Shown: positions 9,686-18,834 of the stretch, piece by piece | How the letters are laid out: each line of letters begins with the position of its first letter | How positions within the stretch are numbered: the first letter of the stretch is position 1 | Assembly: GCA_002840405.1 (NCBI GenBank) | Contig: PHAR01000009.1 | Coordinates: 124,001-188,000, forward strand | DNA length: 64,000 nt | Direction: 5' to 3' | Source: Deltaproteobacteria bacterium HGW-Deltaproteobacteria-8 | GTDB taxonomy: Bacteria; Desulfobacterota; Desulfovibrionia; Desulfovibrionales; Desulfovibrionaceae | The notes under the pieces: generated by a model | Seen by the model: the letters and a program-made list of their open reading frames with translations, nothing else | Database searches by the model: none | What the model was told of the DNA's origin: nothing | Position numbers and translations under genes: made by a program

Positions 9686-11038
9686 ATGCGGCATTTCGAC
9701 GCCCCGGAGCTTTTACGCTCCTTCTTCCGGCGCAGCTTCCTGCTCACCCTCTGCTTCGCGGTGCTTCTGGCCGTGTCCCTGCCCCTGCTTCGAAACGTTC
9801 ACGCCATCGCCGAATACAAGCAGGATTCCCTTGGGATCGCCCACAAGTTTTTGGCCCGGGAGCTGAACTTCGACCTGCGCGAAATGCTGTCCCAAAGAAA
9901 CGGCCCGCTCATCGAGCGCATCAACGTTTTCATGGAGTACAGCAACCTGGTGGAGTTCCGCATCTGGGACCGCAGCTCCACGGTGGTTTACTCCTTCGCC
10001 AACCCGGAGCTCATTGGCAAGCGCTTCCCCGACGACCATGAGCTGCAGGAGGCCATGGGCACGGGAACGCCCAGCACGAAGATCGACAAGGCGGAGAAGC
10101 TGGAGAACCAGTCCCTGCGTGGCCATGGAGTGCTGCTCGAGATGTACGTCCCGGTGCTCTCAAACGGCCGCATCGTGGGGGCGGTGGAGCTGTACCGCAA
10201 GGTGCCGCCGCTCGGCATCCTGAGCCCGCAAAACCTCATCTACGCCTTGGCCGCGCTCATGTTGCCCCTGCTCCTGCACGTGTTTTTCTACGGCCAGTTC
10301 AAGCTGGCCTCGCTCAGGCTCGTGCACTCCGGGGTCCAGCTGCAGCAGGCCTACAACTCACTCATCACCACCTCGCTTGACTCCATCCGCAGCCTGGTCA
10401 AGGCGCTGGAGACCCGGGACACCGGGACCCAGGAGCACTCTGAGCATGTGGTGGCCCTGGCGGTGCTGCTGGGGCAGAAGCTGGCCCTGGAGCCCAAGGA
10501 CATGGCGCGGCTGGTCATCGGCGCGTACCTGCACGACGTGGGCAAGATCGGCGTGCCCGACGCCATCCTGCTCAAGCCCGGCCCGCTGACCACGCAGGAG
10601 CGCACAATCATGGAGACCCACGTGACCAAGGGCCGGGACATCGTGCAGGGGGTGGAGTTCTTGTGCCTGGGCCAGGACGTGGTGCAGTACCATCACGAGC
10701 GCTGGGACGGCACGGGCTACGCGCAGGGCCTGGCCGGGGAGGCCATCCCGCTCACGGCGCGCATCTTCGCCCTGGTGGACGTGTTCGACGCGCTCATGAG
10801 CAAGCGGCCCTACAAGGAGCCCTTCAGCTTCAAGGAGTCTTGGGACATCATCCGCCAGGGTAGCGGGTCGCACTTCGACCCCAGGGTTGCGGAGGCCTTC
10901 CTGGCCCTGGACAAGCAGGAGATCAAGGACCTGCGCAGCGAGGTCCAGCGCCAGGGCATTCATGATCTCGTGCGCCAGGTTACGGGCGCGATCTTCGACT
11001 CGCCCATCAAGGACTCCTGCAAGCTCACGGACCTCTAA
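9686..11038 (+). CDS. Membrane-bound HD-GYP domain protein (c-di-GMP phosphodiesterase type)
   Basis: 450 aa. One transmembrane helix at about residues 16-35, a periplasmic sensor of about 140 residues, a second helix near 182-202, then an HD-GYP domain (about 220-420) with the metal-binding pair in YLHDVGKIG (H near 282) and HHERWDGTGY near 336. The final residue of the GYP triad is Ala (GTGYA), a deviation from the consensus. The family hydrolyses cyclic di-GMP. It follows the hemerythrin gene by 18 bp with a GAGGA site. The variant motif leaves catalytic competence open. Confidence 0.88.
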   Translation: MRHFDAPELLRSFFRRSFLLTLCFAVLLAVSLPLLRNVHAIAEYKQDSLGIAHKFLARELNFDLREMLSQRNGPLIERINVFMEYSNLVEFRIWDRSSTVVYSFANPELIGKRFPDDHELQEAMGTGTPSTKIDKAEKLENQSLRGHGVLLEMYVPVLSNGRIVGAVELYRKVPPLGILSPQNLIYALAALMLPLLLHVFFYGQFKLASLRLVHSGVQLQQAYNSLITTSLDSIRSLVKALETRDTGTQEHSEHVVALAVLLGQKLALEPKDMARLVIGAYLHDVGKIGVPDAILLKPGPLTTQERTIMETHVTKGRDIVQGVEFLCLGQDVVQYHHERWDGTGYAQGLAGEAIPLTARIFALVDVFDALMSKRPYKEPFSFKESWDIIRQGSGSHFDPRVAEAFLALDKQEIKDLRSEVQRQGIHDLVRQVTGAIFDSPIKDSCKLTDL

Positions 11039-11163
11039 GACGACGGACCGGAGCGGACGGGCCCGCAGTCAGCCTCCATGCCGAGCGCGCACCCCACGCG
11101 CCGCGCCGTGGGCACCAGCCCGGTTGCGCTGGACATCCCCGCGTACATTTTCTAATCACCCCC

Positions 11164-13005
11164 ATGGCTCACCAAAAGATCGGCATCCCAAAGCAGCGCG
11201 TTCCTGCCCGCGTCTCCCCGCCCAACCGCTGGCTGGAGCTGTCCACGAGCCCGGCCGCCCTCTGCCTGGTGGCCGTGGCCCTGGCCCTGGCCCTGTATTG
11301 GCGGACCCTCGGCTTTGAATTCATCGACCTGGACGACACGGCGCACATTCTCGCCAACCCCCACGTGCTGGGTGGCCTGACCTGGGCGAACGTGCGCTGG
11401 GCCTTTGCCGATCTGGCGGGAGTGGTCGACTACTGGCACCCCGTGTCCTGGCTGTCGCTCATGCTCGACGCCACCCTGTACGGGCAATGGGCCGGGGGCT
11501 ACCACGCCACCAACTTCCTGCTGCACGCCGCCAACGTGGCCATGGTGTTCCTGCTCGTGCGCACGGTCACCGCAGACAAGTGGGCAGCCTTTGCCGTGGC
11601 CGTGTTCTTCGCCGTGCACCCGCTGCACCTGGAGTCCGTGGCCTGGATCACGGAGCGCAAGGACGTCCTGTTCATGTTCTGGGGGCTGCTCGCCATCCAC
11701 GTCTACCTGGCCTGGGCCAGGAGCCGGAGCCGTTCGGCACTCGCCGCCTTCTATTGCTGCTACGCCCTGAGCCTCATGTCCAAGCCGGTGCTCGTGGTCC
11801 TGCCCGGGATCCTGCTGCTGCTGGACTACTGGCCCCTTGGCCGCTGGAGCCCGTACGAGCTCTTCCAGCCAGCGGGGTCCGCCCCCCCTTTCAGCACACG
11901 CCTGCGCGCCTTCTGGCCCCTGCTGCGGGAGAAGCTGCCCATGGTCGGCCTGGCGGTTCTCTCCACCCTGATGACCGTCTTCACCTCCCTCAAGATGTAT
12001 GACCTGGTGGTGGTGGATGCTCCGACCCGCTTTGGCAACGCCTTTTTGTCCCTGTCCAAATATGTGTGGAAGCTCTTTGTCCCAACAGACCTCGCCATCC
12101 TCTACCCGTTCCAGATGCCGCTCCCCGTATGGCCGCTGGTGCTGTCCATCGCGGCCTTCTGCGCGGCCCTGCTGCTCGTCCTGTGGCAGGGCAAACGCTT
12201 CCCCTGGCTGATTTTCGGAGCGGGGTGGTTTCTCTTGGGGCTGCTCACCACCATCGTGGTTCCGAAAACAGGGGTGCAGATCCCCCTGGCCGACAGGTTC
12301 ACGTATTTCCCCTATGTCGGCGCCTACCTTGTGCTGGTGCTGGGGGCCAGGGAGCTCGCCTCGCGCCTGATCGCAGACGGGCCAAAGCGTCACATGGCGC
12401 TCGCCCTGTGCCTCCTCGCGCTCTTCGGCTGGTACTGGACCCAGGCCGACTACGCCATCGGGTTCTGGCGCAACAAGTTCACCATTTACGAACGCGCCCT
12501 CGACGTCACTCCGGGAAACCATATCCTCTTCAACAACTACGCGAAGCTTCTGCTGGACCGCATGGACGGAGTGGACATCGTCCGGGCCGAAACCTATGTG
12601 CTCAAGGCTCTCGCGTTGCAGCCGAACTACAACCTCGCCCAGGGGAATCTCGGCAACATTTACTCGGCCACCGGGCGCTATGAACAGGCCATCGAGATGT
12701 ACCAAAAGGCCTTGGCCCACGACAAAAACTACGTGTACAGCGCGGACGACCACTACAGCATCGGGTATTGCCTGGCGCAACTGCACCGGTATGACGAGGC
12801 CGAAAAGTACTACCGCGAGGCCCTGGCCATCCGGCCCAATTACCCGCAAGCCCACAACGACCTGGGGAACATCGCCCTGCTCCGGGGGGATCTGCGCAGC
12901 GCCGAGGAGCACTATGCCAAGGCCGTGGCTCTGGCTCCGGACTACCGCGCGGCCCAGGAGAATCTGGCGAGCGTGCGGGCGAGGCTGGCAGGCGGCAGGC
13001 AGTAG
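11164..13005 (+). CDS. Polytopic membrane protein with C-terminal TPR repeats (GT-C glycosyltransferase-like)
   Basis: 613 aa. About ten hydrophobic helices occupy residues 30-430; an early lumenal-type loop has acidic FIDLDDTAHI, and HPLHLESVAWITERKDVL is characteristic of TMTC/GT-C-like bacterial proteins. Three to four tetratricopeptide repeats follow from about residue 485 (LGNIYSATGRYEQAIEMY, YSIGYCLAQLHRYDEAEKYY, LGNIALLRGDLRSAEEHY). This combination resembles O-mannosyltransferase-like proteins, but the reaction and acceptor are not determinable. Probably monocistronic; a small unknown gene follows after 69 bp. Confidence 0.78.
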   Translation: MAHQKIGIPKQRVPARVSPPNRWLELSTSPAALCLVAVALALALYWRTLGFEFIDLDDTAHILANPHVLGGLTWANVRWAFADLAGVVDYWHPVSWLSLMLDATLYGQWAGGYHATNFLLHAANVAMVFLLVRTVTADKWAAFAVAVFFAVHPLHLESVAWITERKDVLFMFWGLLAIHVYLAWARSRSRSALAAFYCCYALSLMSKPVLVVLPGILLLLDYWPLGRWSPYELFQPAGSAPPFSTRLRAFWPLLREKLPMVGLAVLSTLMTVFTSLKMYDLVVVDAPTRFGNAFLSLSKYVWKLFVPTDLAILYPFQMPLPVWPLVLSIAAFCAALLLVLWQGKRFPWLIFGAGWFLLGLLTTIVVPKTGVQIPLADRFTYFPYVGAYLVLVLGARELASRLIADGPKRHMALALCLLALFGWYWTQADYAIGFWRNKFTIYERALDVTPGNHILFNNYAKLLLDRMDGVDIVRAETYVLKALALQPNYNLAQGNLGNIYSATGRYEQAIEMYQKALAHDKNYVYSADDHYSIGYCLAQLHRYDEAEKYYREALAIRPNYPQAHNDLGNIALLRGDLRSAEEHYAKAVALAPDYRAAQENLASVRARLAGGRQ

Positions 13006-13074
13006 GCGCGATGGGCCCCAGGCCCTGTTCTTGGTCTTGCAGAAACTCTCGGCCTGAAGCCAGAAGGAGGACAT

Positions 13075-13362
13075 ATGGCGATCATGGAACGCTCGGACCT
13101 CAAGTTTGCGGACACGTACCGCTGGACCGCGCTGCCGGACGACGACCCGAAGATCACCGGGGAGCCCGATTGCACGCCCTTCAACCGCAAGGAGGGCTTT
13201 GAGGTCCTGGCGCTCATCAACCGGTTCATGACCAAGTACAAGTTCCGGCAAAAGACCTCCGGCCAGAAGGTCGAGCGGCTGATCGCCAAGCATATGCCCA
13301 TCGCGCTCAAGACCCAGCGGCTGGTCGAGGACTGGCTCGTGGCCAACTGGGAAGAGTACTGA
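13075..13362 (+). CDS. Small conserved-looking hypothetical protein
   Basis: 95 aa, acidic N-terminus and basic helical C-terminus ending in a WLVANWEEY motif; no cysteines beyond one, no signal peptide or membrane segment. The start has a strong AGAAGGAGGACAT site, and codon use resembles the neighbours, supporting a real gene. No family recognised. It is followed immediately by the palindrome block at 13368. Confidence 0.7.
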   Translation: MAIMERSDLKFADTYRWTALPDDDPKITGEPDCTPFNRKEGFEVLALINRFMTKYKFRQKTSGQKVERLIAKHMPIALKTQRLVEDWLVANWEEY

Positions 13363-13367
13363 GAATA

Positions 13368-13474
13368 GTCCAGGGGCGCTGCCCCTGGACCCCGCCAAAG
13401 GGCCTGAGGCCCTTTGGAATCCCCAGTACGCCGAAAGGGCTGTTTCAGGAGGAACCTGAAACAGCCCTTTCGGC
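13368..13474. repeat. Modular palindromic intergenic element, copy 2
   Basis: Three consecutive perfect hairpins: 13368-13390 (10-bp stem), 13395-13417 (10-bp stem), and 13430-13474 (20-bp stem, 5-nt loop). The stretch 13399-13442 is closely similar to 5136-5180 of copy 1, including the shared CGAAAGGGCTG at the start of the longest stem; the inner part of the stem differs completely between copies. Confidence 0.87.
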
Positions 13475-13526
13475 TTTGATGAACCAGAACCAAGAAGAAT
13501 CCAAGCCGGGCTCTTGACACCCCACC

Positions 13527-13630
13527 CAAGGCAAAGGTCCGGGTTCACGCATAGCGTGAACCCGGACCTTTGCCTTGATATGAGGGGGTTCGGGGGGATC
13601 ATCCCCCCCGGCCTCCGGAGGCTGTGCTGG
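13527..13630. repeat. Modular palindromic intergenic element, copy 3
   Basis: Perfect inverted repeat with 24-bp arms (13527-13550 and 13554-13577) around ATA, followed by a GAGGGGGTTCGGGGGG block, a G/C hairpin over GATCAT, and CCTCCGGAGG. This downstream block corresponds to 5220-5290 of copy 1. It lies just past the 3' end of the minus-strand cobA-hemD gene. Confidence 0.85.
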
Positions 13631-13632
13631 GG

Positions 13633-15138
13633 TTACAGCCCCTTGCCCAGCGCCTCGGCCAGGCCGGGGATGGTGTAGTCCTCGGGCTGGATGTGCGGGG
13701 TGAAGCCGAAGCGCGCGAGCGTCTTGGCCGTCACCGGGCCGATGCAGGCGATCTTCACGTCCGGGTAGTTCTTGAGGGTCTCGGGCGAGAGCAGGGTGAA
13801 GAAGTTCTCCACGGTGCTGGAGCTGGTGAAGGTCAGCGCCTGGATCTTGCCCTTGGCCAGGGCCTCCACGATCTCGGTCGAGTCGGCCTGGGTCAGCCTG
13901 GTCTCGTACACCGGCAGCACGCGCACATTGGCCCCGGCCTTTGCCAGCTCCTCGGGCAGCACCTCGCGGGCGACCTTGGCGCGCGGGATGAGCACATGCT
14001 TGCCCGCGATGCCGCGCTCCAGCAGCCCGGTGACGATCTCCTCGGCCACGTACCGGGGCGGCACGAAGTCCGGGGTCACACCGCGCAAGCGCAGCTCGTC
14101 CGCCGTGGCCGGGCCGATGGCCGCCACGCTGATGCCACCCAGCGCCCGGGTGTCCAGGCCGATCTCGGTGAGCTGCGCCCAGAAATACTTCACGCCGTTG
14201 ACCGAGGTGAACACCAGCCAGTCCACGGCCCCCAGGGTCAGGATGGCCTGCTCGACCTCGTCGTAGTCGTCCAGCGGCTCCACCGTGATGGTCGGGAATT
14301 CAAAGACGCAGGCGCCCATGTTCCGCAACACGTCCGACAGATCGCTGGCCTGCTCGCGCGCGCGGGTGACTACCACGCCCTTGCCGAGCAGCGGCTTCTT
14401 CTCGAACCAGGCCAGCTTGTCGTGCAGGGAGCACACGCCGCCCACGATGATGATACTGGGCGCGGCGAACTTGCGGCGCTCGGCCTCGGCTGCCACGTTT
14501 TCCAGCGTGCTGACCATGGACTCCTGGTTGCAGCGCGTGCCCCAGCGGACAAGGGCCACAGGGGTATCTTTCGAGCGGCCCCCGTCCATGAGCTTGCCCG
14601 CGATCATGGGCAGGTTCTTCACGCCCATGTAGAACACCAGCGTGCTGTTGCTCTTGGCGTAGACTTCCCAGTTGTGGCCGCTCTCTTCCTTGGTGGGGTC
14701 CTCGTGGCCGGTGATGAAGCAGACACTCGTGGTGTGGTCGCGGTGGGTGACCGGGATGCCCGCATAGGCCGGGGCGGCCACGCCAGCGGTGACGCCGGGC
14801 ACGACCTCAAAGGCTATGCCCTCGGCCACAAGCTCCTCGGCCTCCTCGCCGCCGCGCCCGAACACGTACGGGTCGCCGCCCTTGAGCCGGGCCACGGACT
14901 TGCCGGCCTTGGCAAAGTCGATGATGAGCTGGTTGATCTGGTCCTGGGGCAGGGTGTGGTCGCCGCCCTTCTTGCCCACGTAGACGATCTCGGCATCCTT
15001 CCGGGCGTATTTCAGGAATTCCTTGTTGGCGAGGTAGTCATAGACCACCACGTCGCAGGTCTCGATGAGGTGCTTGGCCTTGATGGTAAGCAAGCCCGGA
15101 TCGCCGGGGCCTGCGCCGATGAGGTAGACGGTGGACAT
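13633..15138 (-). CDS. cobA-hemD: Uroporphyrinogen-III C-methyltransferase / uroporphyrinogen-III synthase fusion
   Basis: 501 aa. Residues 1-240 are a SUMT-type SAM methyltransferase (GAGPGDPGLLTIKA, RLKGGDPYVFGRGGEE, GIPVTHRD), and residues about 250-500 are a HemD domain (VTRAREQASDL near the start, FTSVNGVKYF, AIGPATADELR, FTSSSTVENFF). Together they cyclise hydroxymethylbilane and methylate the product to precorrin-2, the branch point to siroheme, cobalamin and the alternative heme route used by sulfate reducers. It is third in a tight minus-strand cluster, 3 bp after the GNAT-cupin gene. Confidence 0.96.
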   Translation of the reverse strand: MSTVYLIGAGPGDPGLLTIKAKHLIETCDVVVYDYLANKEFLKYARKDAEIVYVGKKGGDHTLPQDQINQLIIDFAKAGKSVARLKGGDPYVFGRGGEEAEELVAEGIAFEVVPGVTAGVAAPAYAGIPVTHRDHTTSVCFITGHEDPTKEESGHNWEVYAKSNSTLVFYMGVKNLPMIAGKLMDGGRSKDTPVALVRWGTRCNQESMVSTLENVAAEAERRKFAAPSIIIVGGVCSLHDKLAWFEKKPLLGKGVVVTRAREQASDLSDVLRNMGACVFEFPTITVEPLDDYDEVEQAILTLGAVDWLVFTSVNGVKYFWAQLTEIGLDTRALGGISVAAIGPATADELRLRGVTPDFVPPRYVAEEIVTGLLERGIAGKHVLIPRAKVAREVLPEELAKAGANVRVLPVYETRLTQADSTEIVEALAKGKIQALTFTSSSTVENFFTLLSPETLKNYPDVKIACIGPVTAKTLARFGFTPHIQPEDYTIPGLAEALGKGL

Positions 15139-15141
15139 GGT

Positions 15142-16026
15142 TTATGCTCCGGGCTGGTCGCCGTATTGTTTGGTGGCTGCGGGTTCAAACAGCATGACGC
15201 GGCATTCCTGCGCGCACACGGGCTTGTGCTCCACCCCGCGCGGCACGACATAAAATTCGTTGGGGCCTATGACAACGTCGCGCTGGCGCAGGCGGATGGT
15301 CAGCTCGCCCTCCAGCACCCAGAACATCTCGTCCTCGGCCGCGTGGGTGTGCCAGTCGAACTCGCCCTTGAGGCGGCAGAACTTGACCTGCTGGCCGTTC
15401 AGCTCGCCCACCAGGCGCGGGCTCCAGAAGGCGCCGATCTGCGCGAATTCGGCCTCGGCGCTGACCTTTTCACGCACAAGAGCCATGGCGCGCGGGTCGG
15501 CCAAAACAACGCTGGTCTCCACCTGGCGCTCCGGGATGTTCCAGTACACGCGCAGGAGCTTTTCCTTTTCCGCATGCGCGGTCAAGGTGAAGCCGTGCTT
15601 CTGGTAGAAGCCGACAGCCCAGGTGGCCGCAGCCCAGGTGCCCATGAGCAGCGGGCGCTGGGCCAGGTCCATGAGGTGCTTCAAGAGCTTGCCGCCAATG
15701 CCCAGGCCGCGCTGGCTGGTGCGCACGTAGGCGTGGCGGATCAGCGTCACTTCTCCGATATTGCCCAATTCGCAGCCGGCCGTGCCGGCCACGTCCTGGA
15801 TGCCCATGATGCCAACAAGTTCCCCGTCAACCTCAGCGCCCCAGAACTTGACGCCAGCCGCGATCTCGCCGCGCAACTCCTCAAGGGGCATGTACGGCTC
15901 GTGGTAGCGATCCGCCGGGATCACGCCCTTGTACGCCTGCGCCGCGTCGCAGACGATGGCCGACATGAGCGGCTCCTCGTCCGGGCGGCAGGGCCGGATC
16001 ATGAGGGTATCGACCACCTGGGACAT
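15142..16026 (-). CDS. GNAT acetyltransferase fused to a cupin domain
   Basis: 294 aa from the ATG at 16026. The N-terminal 165 residues form a GNAT domain (acetyl-CoA loop around RTSQRGLGIGGKLL, then GFYQKHGF), and residues about 195-290 a cupin (HTHAAEDEMFWVLEGE and PRGVEHKP carry the usual metal-binding His/Glu set). GNAT enzymes transfer acyl groups to amines; the cupin could sense or bind a small ligand. Substrate unknown. It sits 4 bp after valS and 3 bp before cobA-hemD, an operon placement that does not explain its role. Confidence 0.85.
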   Translation of the reverse strand: MSQVVDTLMIRPCRPDEEPLMSAIVCDAAQAYKGVIPADRYHEPYMPLEELRGEIAAGVKFWGAEVDGELVGIMGIQDVAGTAGCELGNIGEVTLIRHAYVRTSQRGLGIGGKLLKHLMDLAQRPLLMGTWAAATWAVGFYQKHGFTLTAHAEKEKLLRVYWNIPERQVETSVVLADPRAMALVREKVSAEAEFAQIGAFWSPRLVGELNGQQVKFCRLKGEFDWHTHAAEDEMFWVLEGELTIRLRQRDVVIGPNEFYVVPRGVEHKPVCAQECRVMLFEPAATKQYGDQPGA

Positions 16027-16030
16027 GGGT

Positions 16031-18724
16031 CTAGCTCTCCTCGGTGAGCGCGCTCTTGAGGCGCTCCTGCAATTCTGCCATCTTTGCCTTGGCGTCCTCA
16101 AGGCCCGCCAGCTTCTCGTTCTCCGCAGCCACGATCTCGGCCGGGGCGTGGTTGGCGAAGCCTGGGGCCGAGAGCTTGCCCTTGAGGGCGGTGAGCTGCT
16201 TGTCCAGCTTGCCCAGCTCCTTGTCCAGGCGCGTCAGCTCCGCGCCGAAGTCCACGATGCCCTTCAAGGGCACGAAGATGCGGGCGCCCTCCACCACGGC
16301 CGTGCCGCTGGCGCGGGGGCCGGTCAGGCCTGCGCCGATGTCCACGCTCTCGATGCGGGCAAGCGACTGGATGAGGCGCACGTTCTGGGTCAGCACGGCC
16401 TGGGCGTTGGCCACCGCGTCGGTGGTATCGATGATGAGGCTGAGCTTCTTGGCCGGGTCAATGGCCAGCTCCGTGCGGATGGTGCGCGTCGCGCCCACCA
16501 CGCCCTGGAAAAAGGCCATGTCGCGCGCGGCCTGCTCGCTCTTGAACTGCGGCCGGCGCTCGGGGTAGCGCTGCAGGGCCAGTTCCTTGTCCGTTACGCC
16601 GGGCAGCACGCTCCAGATCTCCTGGGTCACGAAGGGCATCACCGGGTGCAGCAACACCATGGTCTCGGAGAGCACCGTGAGCAGCACCTTGCGCGTGGCG
16701 TCCTTCACGGCCTCGTCCTCGCCGTACAGGTCGCCCTTGGCCATCTCCAGGTACCAGTCGCAGAACTCGTTCCAGATGAAGCGGTAGAGCGTCTGGGCGA
16801 TGTCGTTGAAGCGGTACTCCAGGGTCGCCGCCTCCACCTCGTCCTTGACCTCCTCCAGGCGGTGCAGAATCCAGCGGTTGGCCAGGGGCGCGTTCTCCAG
16901 CGCCTCGGCCAGGCTGGCCCTGGGCGCGCCGCCGTCCTCGGGCATGTTCATGAGCGCGAAGCGGGCGCTGTTCCAGATCTTGTTCACGAAGTGGCGGTAG
17001 CCCTCGATGCGCTTCTCAGACAGCTTGATGTCGCGCCCCATGGCGGCGAAGGCCGTGAGCGTGAAGCGCAGGGAGTCGGTGCCGTACTTGCCGATCATCT
17101 CCAGCGGGTCGATGACGTTGCCCGTGGACTTGCTCATCTTCTTGCCCTGCTCGTCGCGCACCAGGGCGTGGATGTACACGTCGTGGAAGGGCACCTGCTC
17201 CTTGAAGTGGATGCCCATCATCATCATGCGCGCCACCCAGAAGAACAGGATGTCAAAGCCCGTGACCAGCACGCTGGTGGGATAGTAGGCCTTGAGCTTG
17301 TCGGTTTCCGCAGGCCAGCCCAGGGTGGAAAACGGCCACAGGGCCGAGCTGAACCAGGTGTCCAGCACGTCGTCTTCCTGGGTCAGCGCGCCGCCGCATT
17401 TGGTACAAGCCGTCGGGTCTTCGGTCTGGACGATGAGCTCGCCACAGGCCTCGCAGGTCCAGGCCGGGATGCGGTGGCCCCACCAGATCTGACGGGAAAT
17501 GCACCAGTCGCGGATGTTGTCCAGCCACTCATAGTAGGTCTTCTCCCACTGGGCCGGCACGATCTTGGTCTGGCTGGGCACGGCCTCGCGCGCGGCTTTC
17601 GCAAGAGGCGCGACCTTGACGAACCACTGCTCGCTGACGTGCGGCTCGATGACGGACTTGCAGCGGTAGCACTCGCCCACGCTGTGGTCGTGCTCATTGA
17701 TGCTGACGAGCAGGCCCAGCGCCTCCAAATCCTCCACCACCTTGTCGCGGCAGGCGTTCAGGCCCATGCCCTGGTAGGCCTCGGGCGCGTTCTCGTTCAT
17801 CAGGCCCATGTCGTCGATGACCGCGATGACGGGCAGATTGTGCGTGCGCGCCAGCGCCCAGTCGTTCATGTCATGGGCCGGGGTGATCTTCAGGCAGCCG
17901 GTGCCGAACTCCATGTCCACGTAAGTGTCGGCGATGACCGGAATCTGCGTGCCCACCAGCGGCAGGGTGACCATCTTGCCCACGGCATGGGCGTAACGCT
18001 CGTCGTCCGGGTGCACGGCCACGGCCACGTCGCCCAGCATGGTCTCGGGCCTTGTGGTGGCCACGATGAGCGCGCCGGAGCCATCAGCCAGCGGGTACCT
18101 GATCTGGTAGAGCTTGCCCTTCTTGGGCGCGTGCTCCACCTCGTCGTCGGCCAGCGCCGTGTGGCAGCGGTTGCACCAGTTGACGATGTAGTTGCCCTTG
18201 TAGATGAGCCCCTCGCCGTACAGGCGCACAAAAACCTCGCGTACGGCTTTGGACAGGCCCTCGTCCAGGGTGAAGCGCTCACTGCTCCAATCCACAGACG
18301 CGCCCATGCGCCGGATCTGGTTCAGGATGCGGTCGCCGTATTCCTTCTTCCACTCCCACACGCGCTCGATGAACTTCTCGCGGCCCAGGTCGTCGCGCTT
18401 CTTGCCCTCTTTCTTGAGCTGGCGCTCCACCACGTTCTGGGTGGCGATGCCCGCGTGGTCAGTGCCCGGCACCCAGAGCACGCTCTTGCCCTGCTGGCGC
18501 ATGAAGCGGCACAGGATGTCCTGCAGGGTCAGGTTGAGCGCGTGGCCCATGTGCAGCGCGCCCGTGACGTTGGGCGGCGGGATGACGATGGAGTAAGGCT
18601 CCTTGCCGCCGGAAAGGACGTCCTGGGGGTCGGGGCTGAAGGTCTTGTTGTCTTCCCAGTGCTTGCCCCAGCGGGCTTCCACGTCAGCGGGCTCATAGCC
18701 CTTGGGCAAAGTGGCGTCGGACAT
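16031..18724 (-). CDS. valS: Valyl-tRNA synthetase
   Basis: 897 aa, normal length. Class I signatures are present: the HIGH-type motif HMGHALN and KMSKS within GKKMSKSTGN; a CP1 editing domain lies between them, and a C-terminal coiled-coil arm (about residues 825-895, Lys/Glu/Leu-rich) is typical of ValRS. It charges tRNA-Val and edits mischarged threonine. A Zn-type CEACGE...CTKCG segment near 420 is present. The ATG at 18724 has an AAGGAG site. It heads the valS, GNAT-cupin, cobA-hemD cluster. Confidence 0.98.
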   Translation of the reverse strand: MSDATLPKGYEPADVEARWGKHWEDNKTFSPDPQDVLSGGKEPYSIVIPPPNVTGALHMGHALNLTLQDILCRFMRQQGKSVLWVPGTDHAGIATQNVVERQLKKEGKKRDDLGREKFIERVWEWKKEYGDRILNQIRRMGASVDWSSERFTLDEGLSKAVREVFVRLYGEGLIYKGNYIVNWCNRCHTALADDEVEHAPKKGKLYQIRYPLADGSGALIVATTRPETMLGDVAVAVHPDDERYAHAVGKMVTLPLVGTQIPVIADTYVDMEFGTGCLKITPAHDMNDWALARTHNLPVIAVIDDMGLMNENAPEAYQGMGLNACRDKVVEDLEALGLLVSINEHDHSVGECYRCKSVIEPHVSEQWFVKVAPLAKAAREAVPSQTKIVPAQWEKTYYEWLDNIRDWCISRQIWWGHRIPAWTCEACGELIVQTEDPTACTKCGGALTQEDDVLDTWFSSALWPFSTLGWPAETDKLKAYYPTSVLVTGFDILFFWVARMMMMGIHFKEQVPFHDVYIHALVRDEQGKKMSKSTGNVIDPLEMIGKYGTDSLRFTLTAFAAMGRDIKLSEKRIEGYRHFVNKIWNSARFALMNMPEDGGAPRASLAEALENAPLANRWILHRLEEVKDEVEAATLEYRFNDIAQTLYRFIWNEFCDWYLEMAKGDLYGEDEAVKDATRKVLLTVLSETMVLLHPVMPFVTQEIWSVLPGVTDKELALQRYPERRPQFKSEQAARDMAFFQGVVGATRTIRTELAIDPAKKLSLIIDTTDAVANAQAVLTQNVRLIQSLARIESVDIGAGLTGPRASGTAVVEGARIFVPLKGIVDFGAELTRLDKELGKLDKQLTALKGKLSAPGFANHAPAEIVAAENEKLAGLEDAKAKMAELQERLKSALTEES

Positions 18725-18834
18725 GTAATCGGTCTCCTTAAAGCTCGCGCGCGGCGGTGTCGTTTGTCGATGGCCCGCTTGCCAAGGGGGGCCGGGCGCG
18801 GATAGGGTGCCCGGAAACCTTGGGGGAACGGAAC

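Noticed and set aside
13624..18805. Two large plus-strand open frames opposite cobA-hemD and valS
   Set aside because: They mirror conserved minus-strand genes and show no recognisable protein features.
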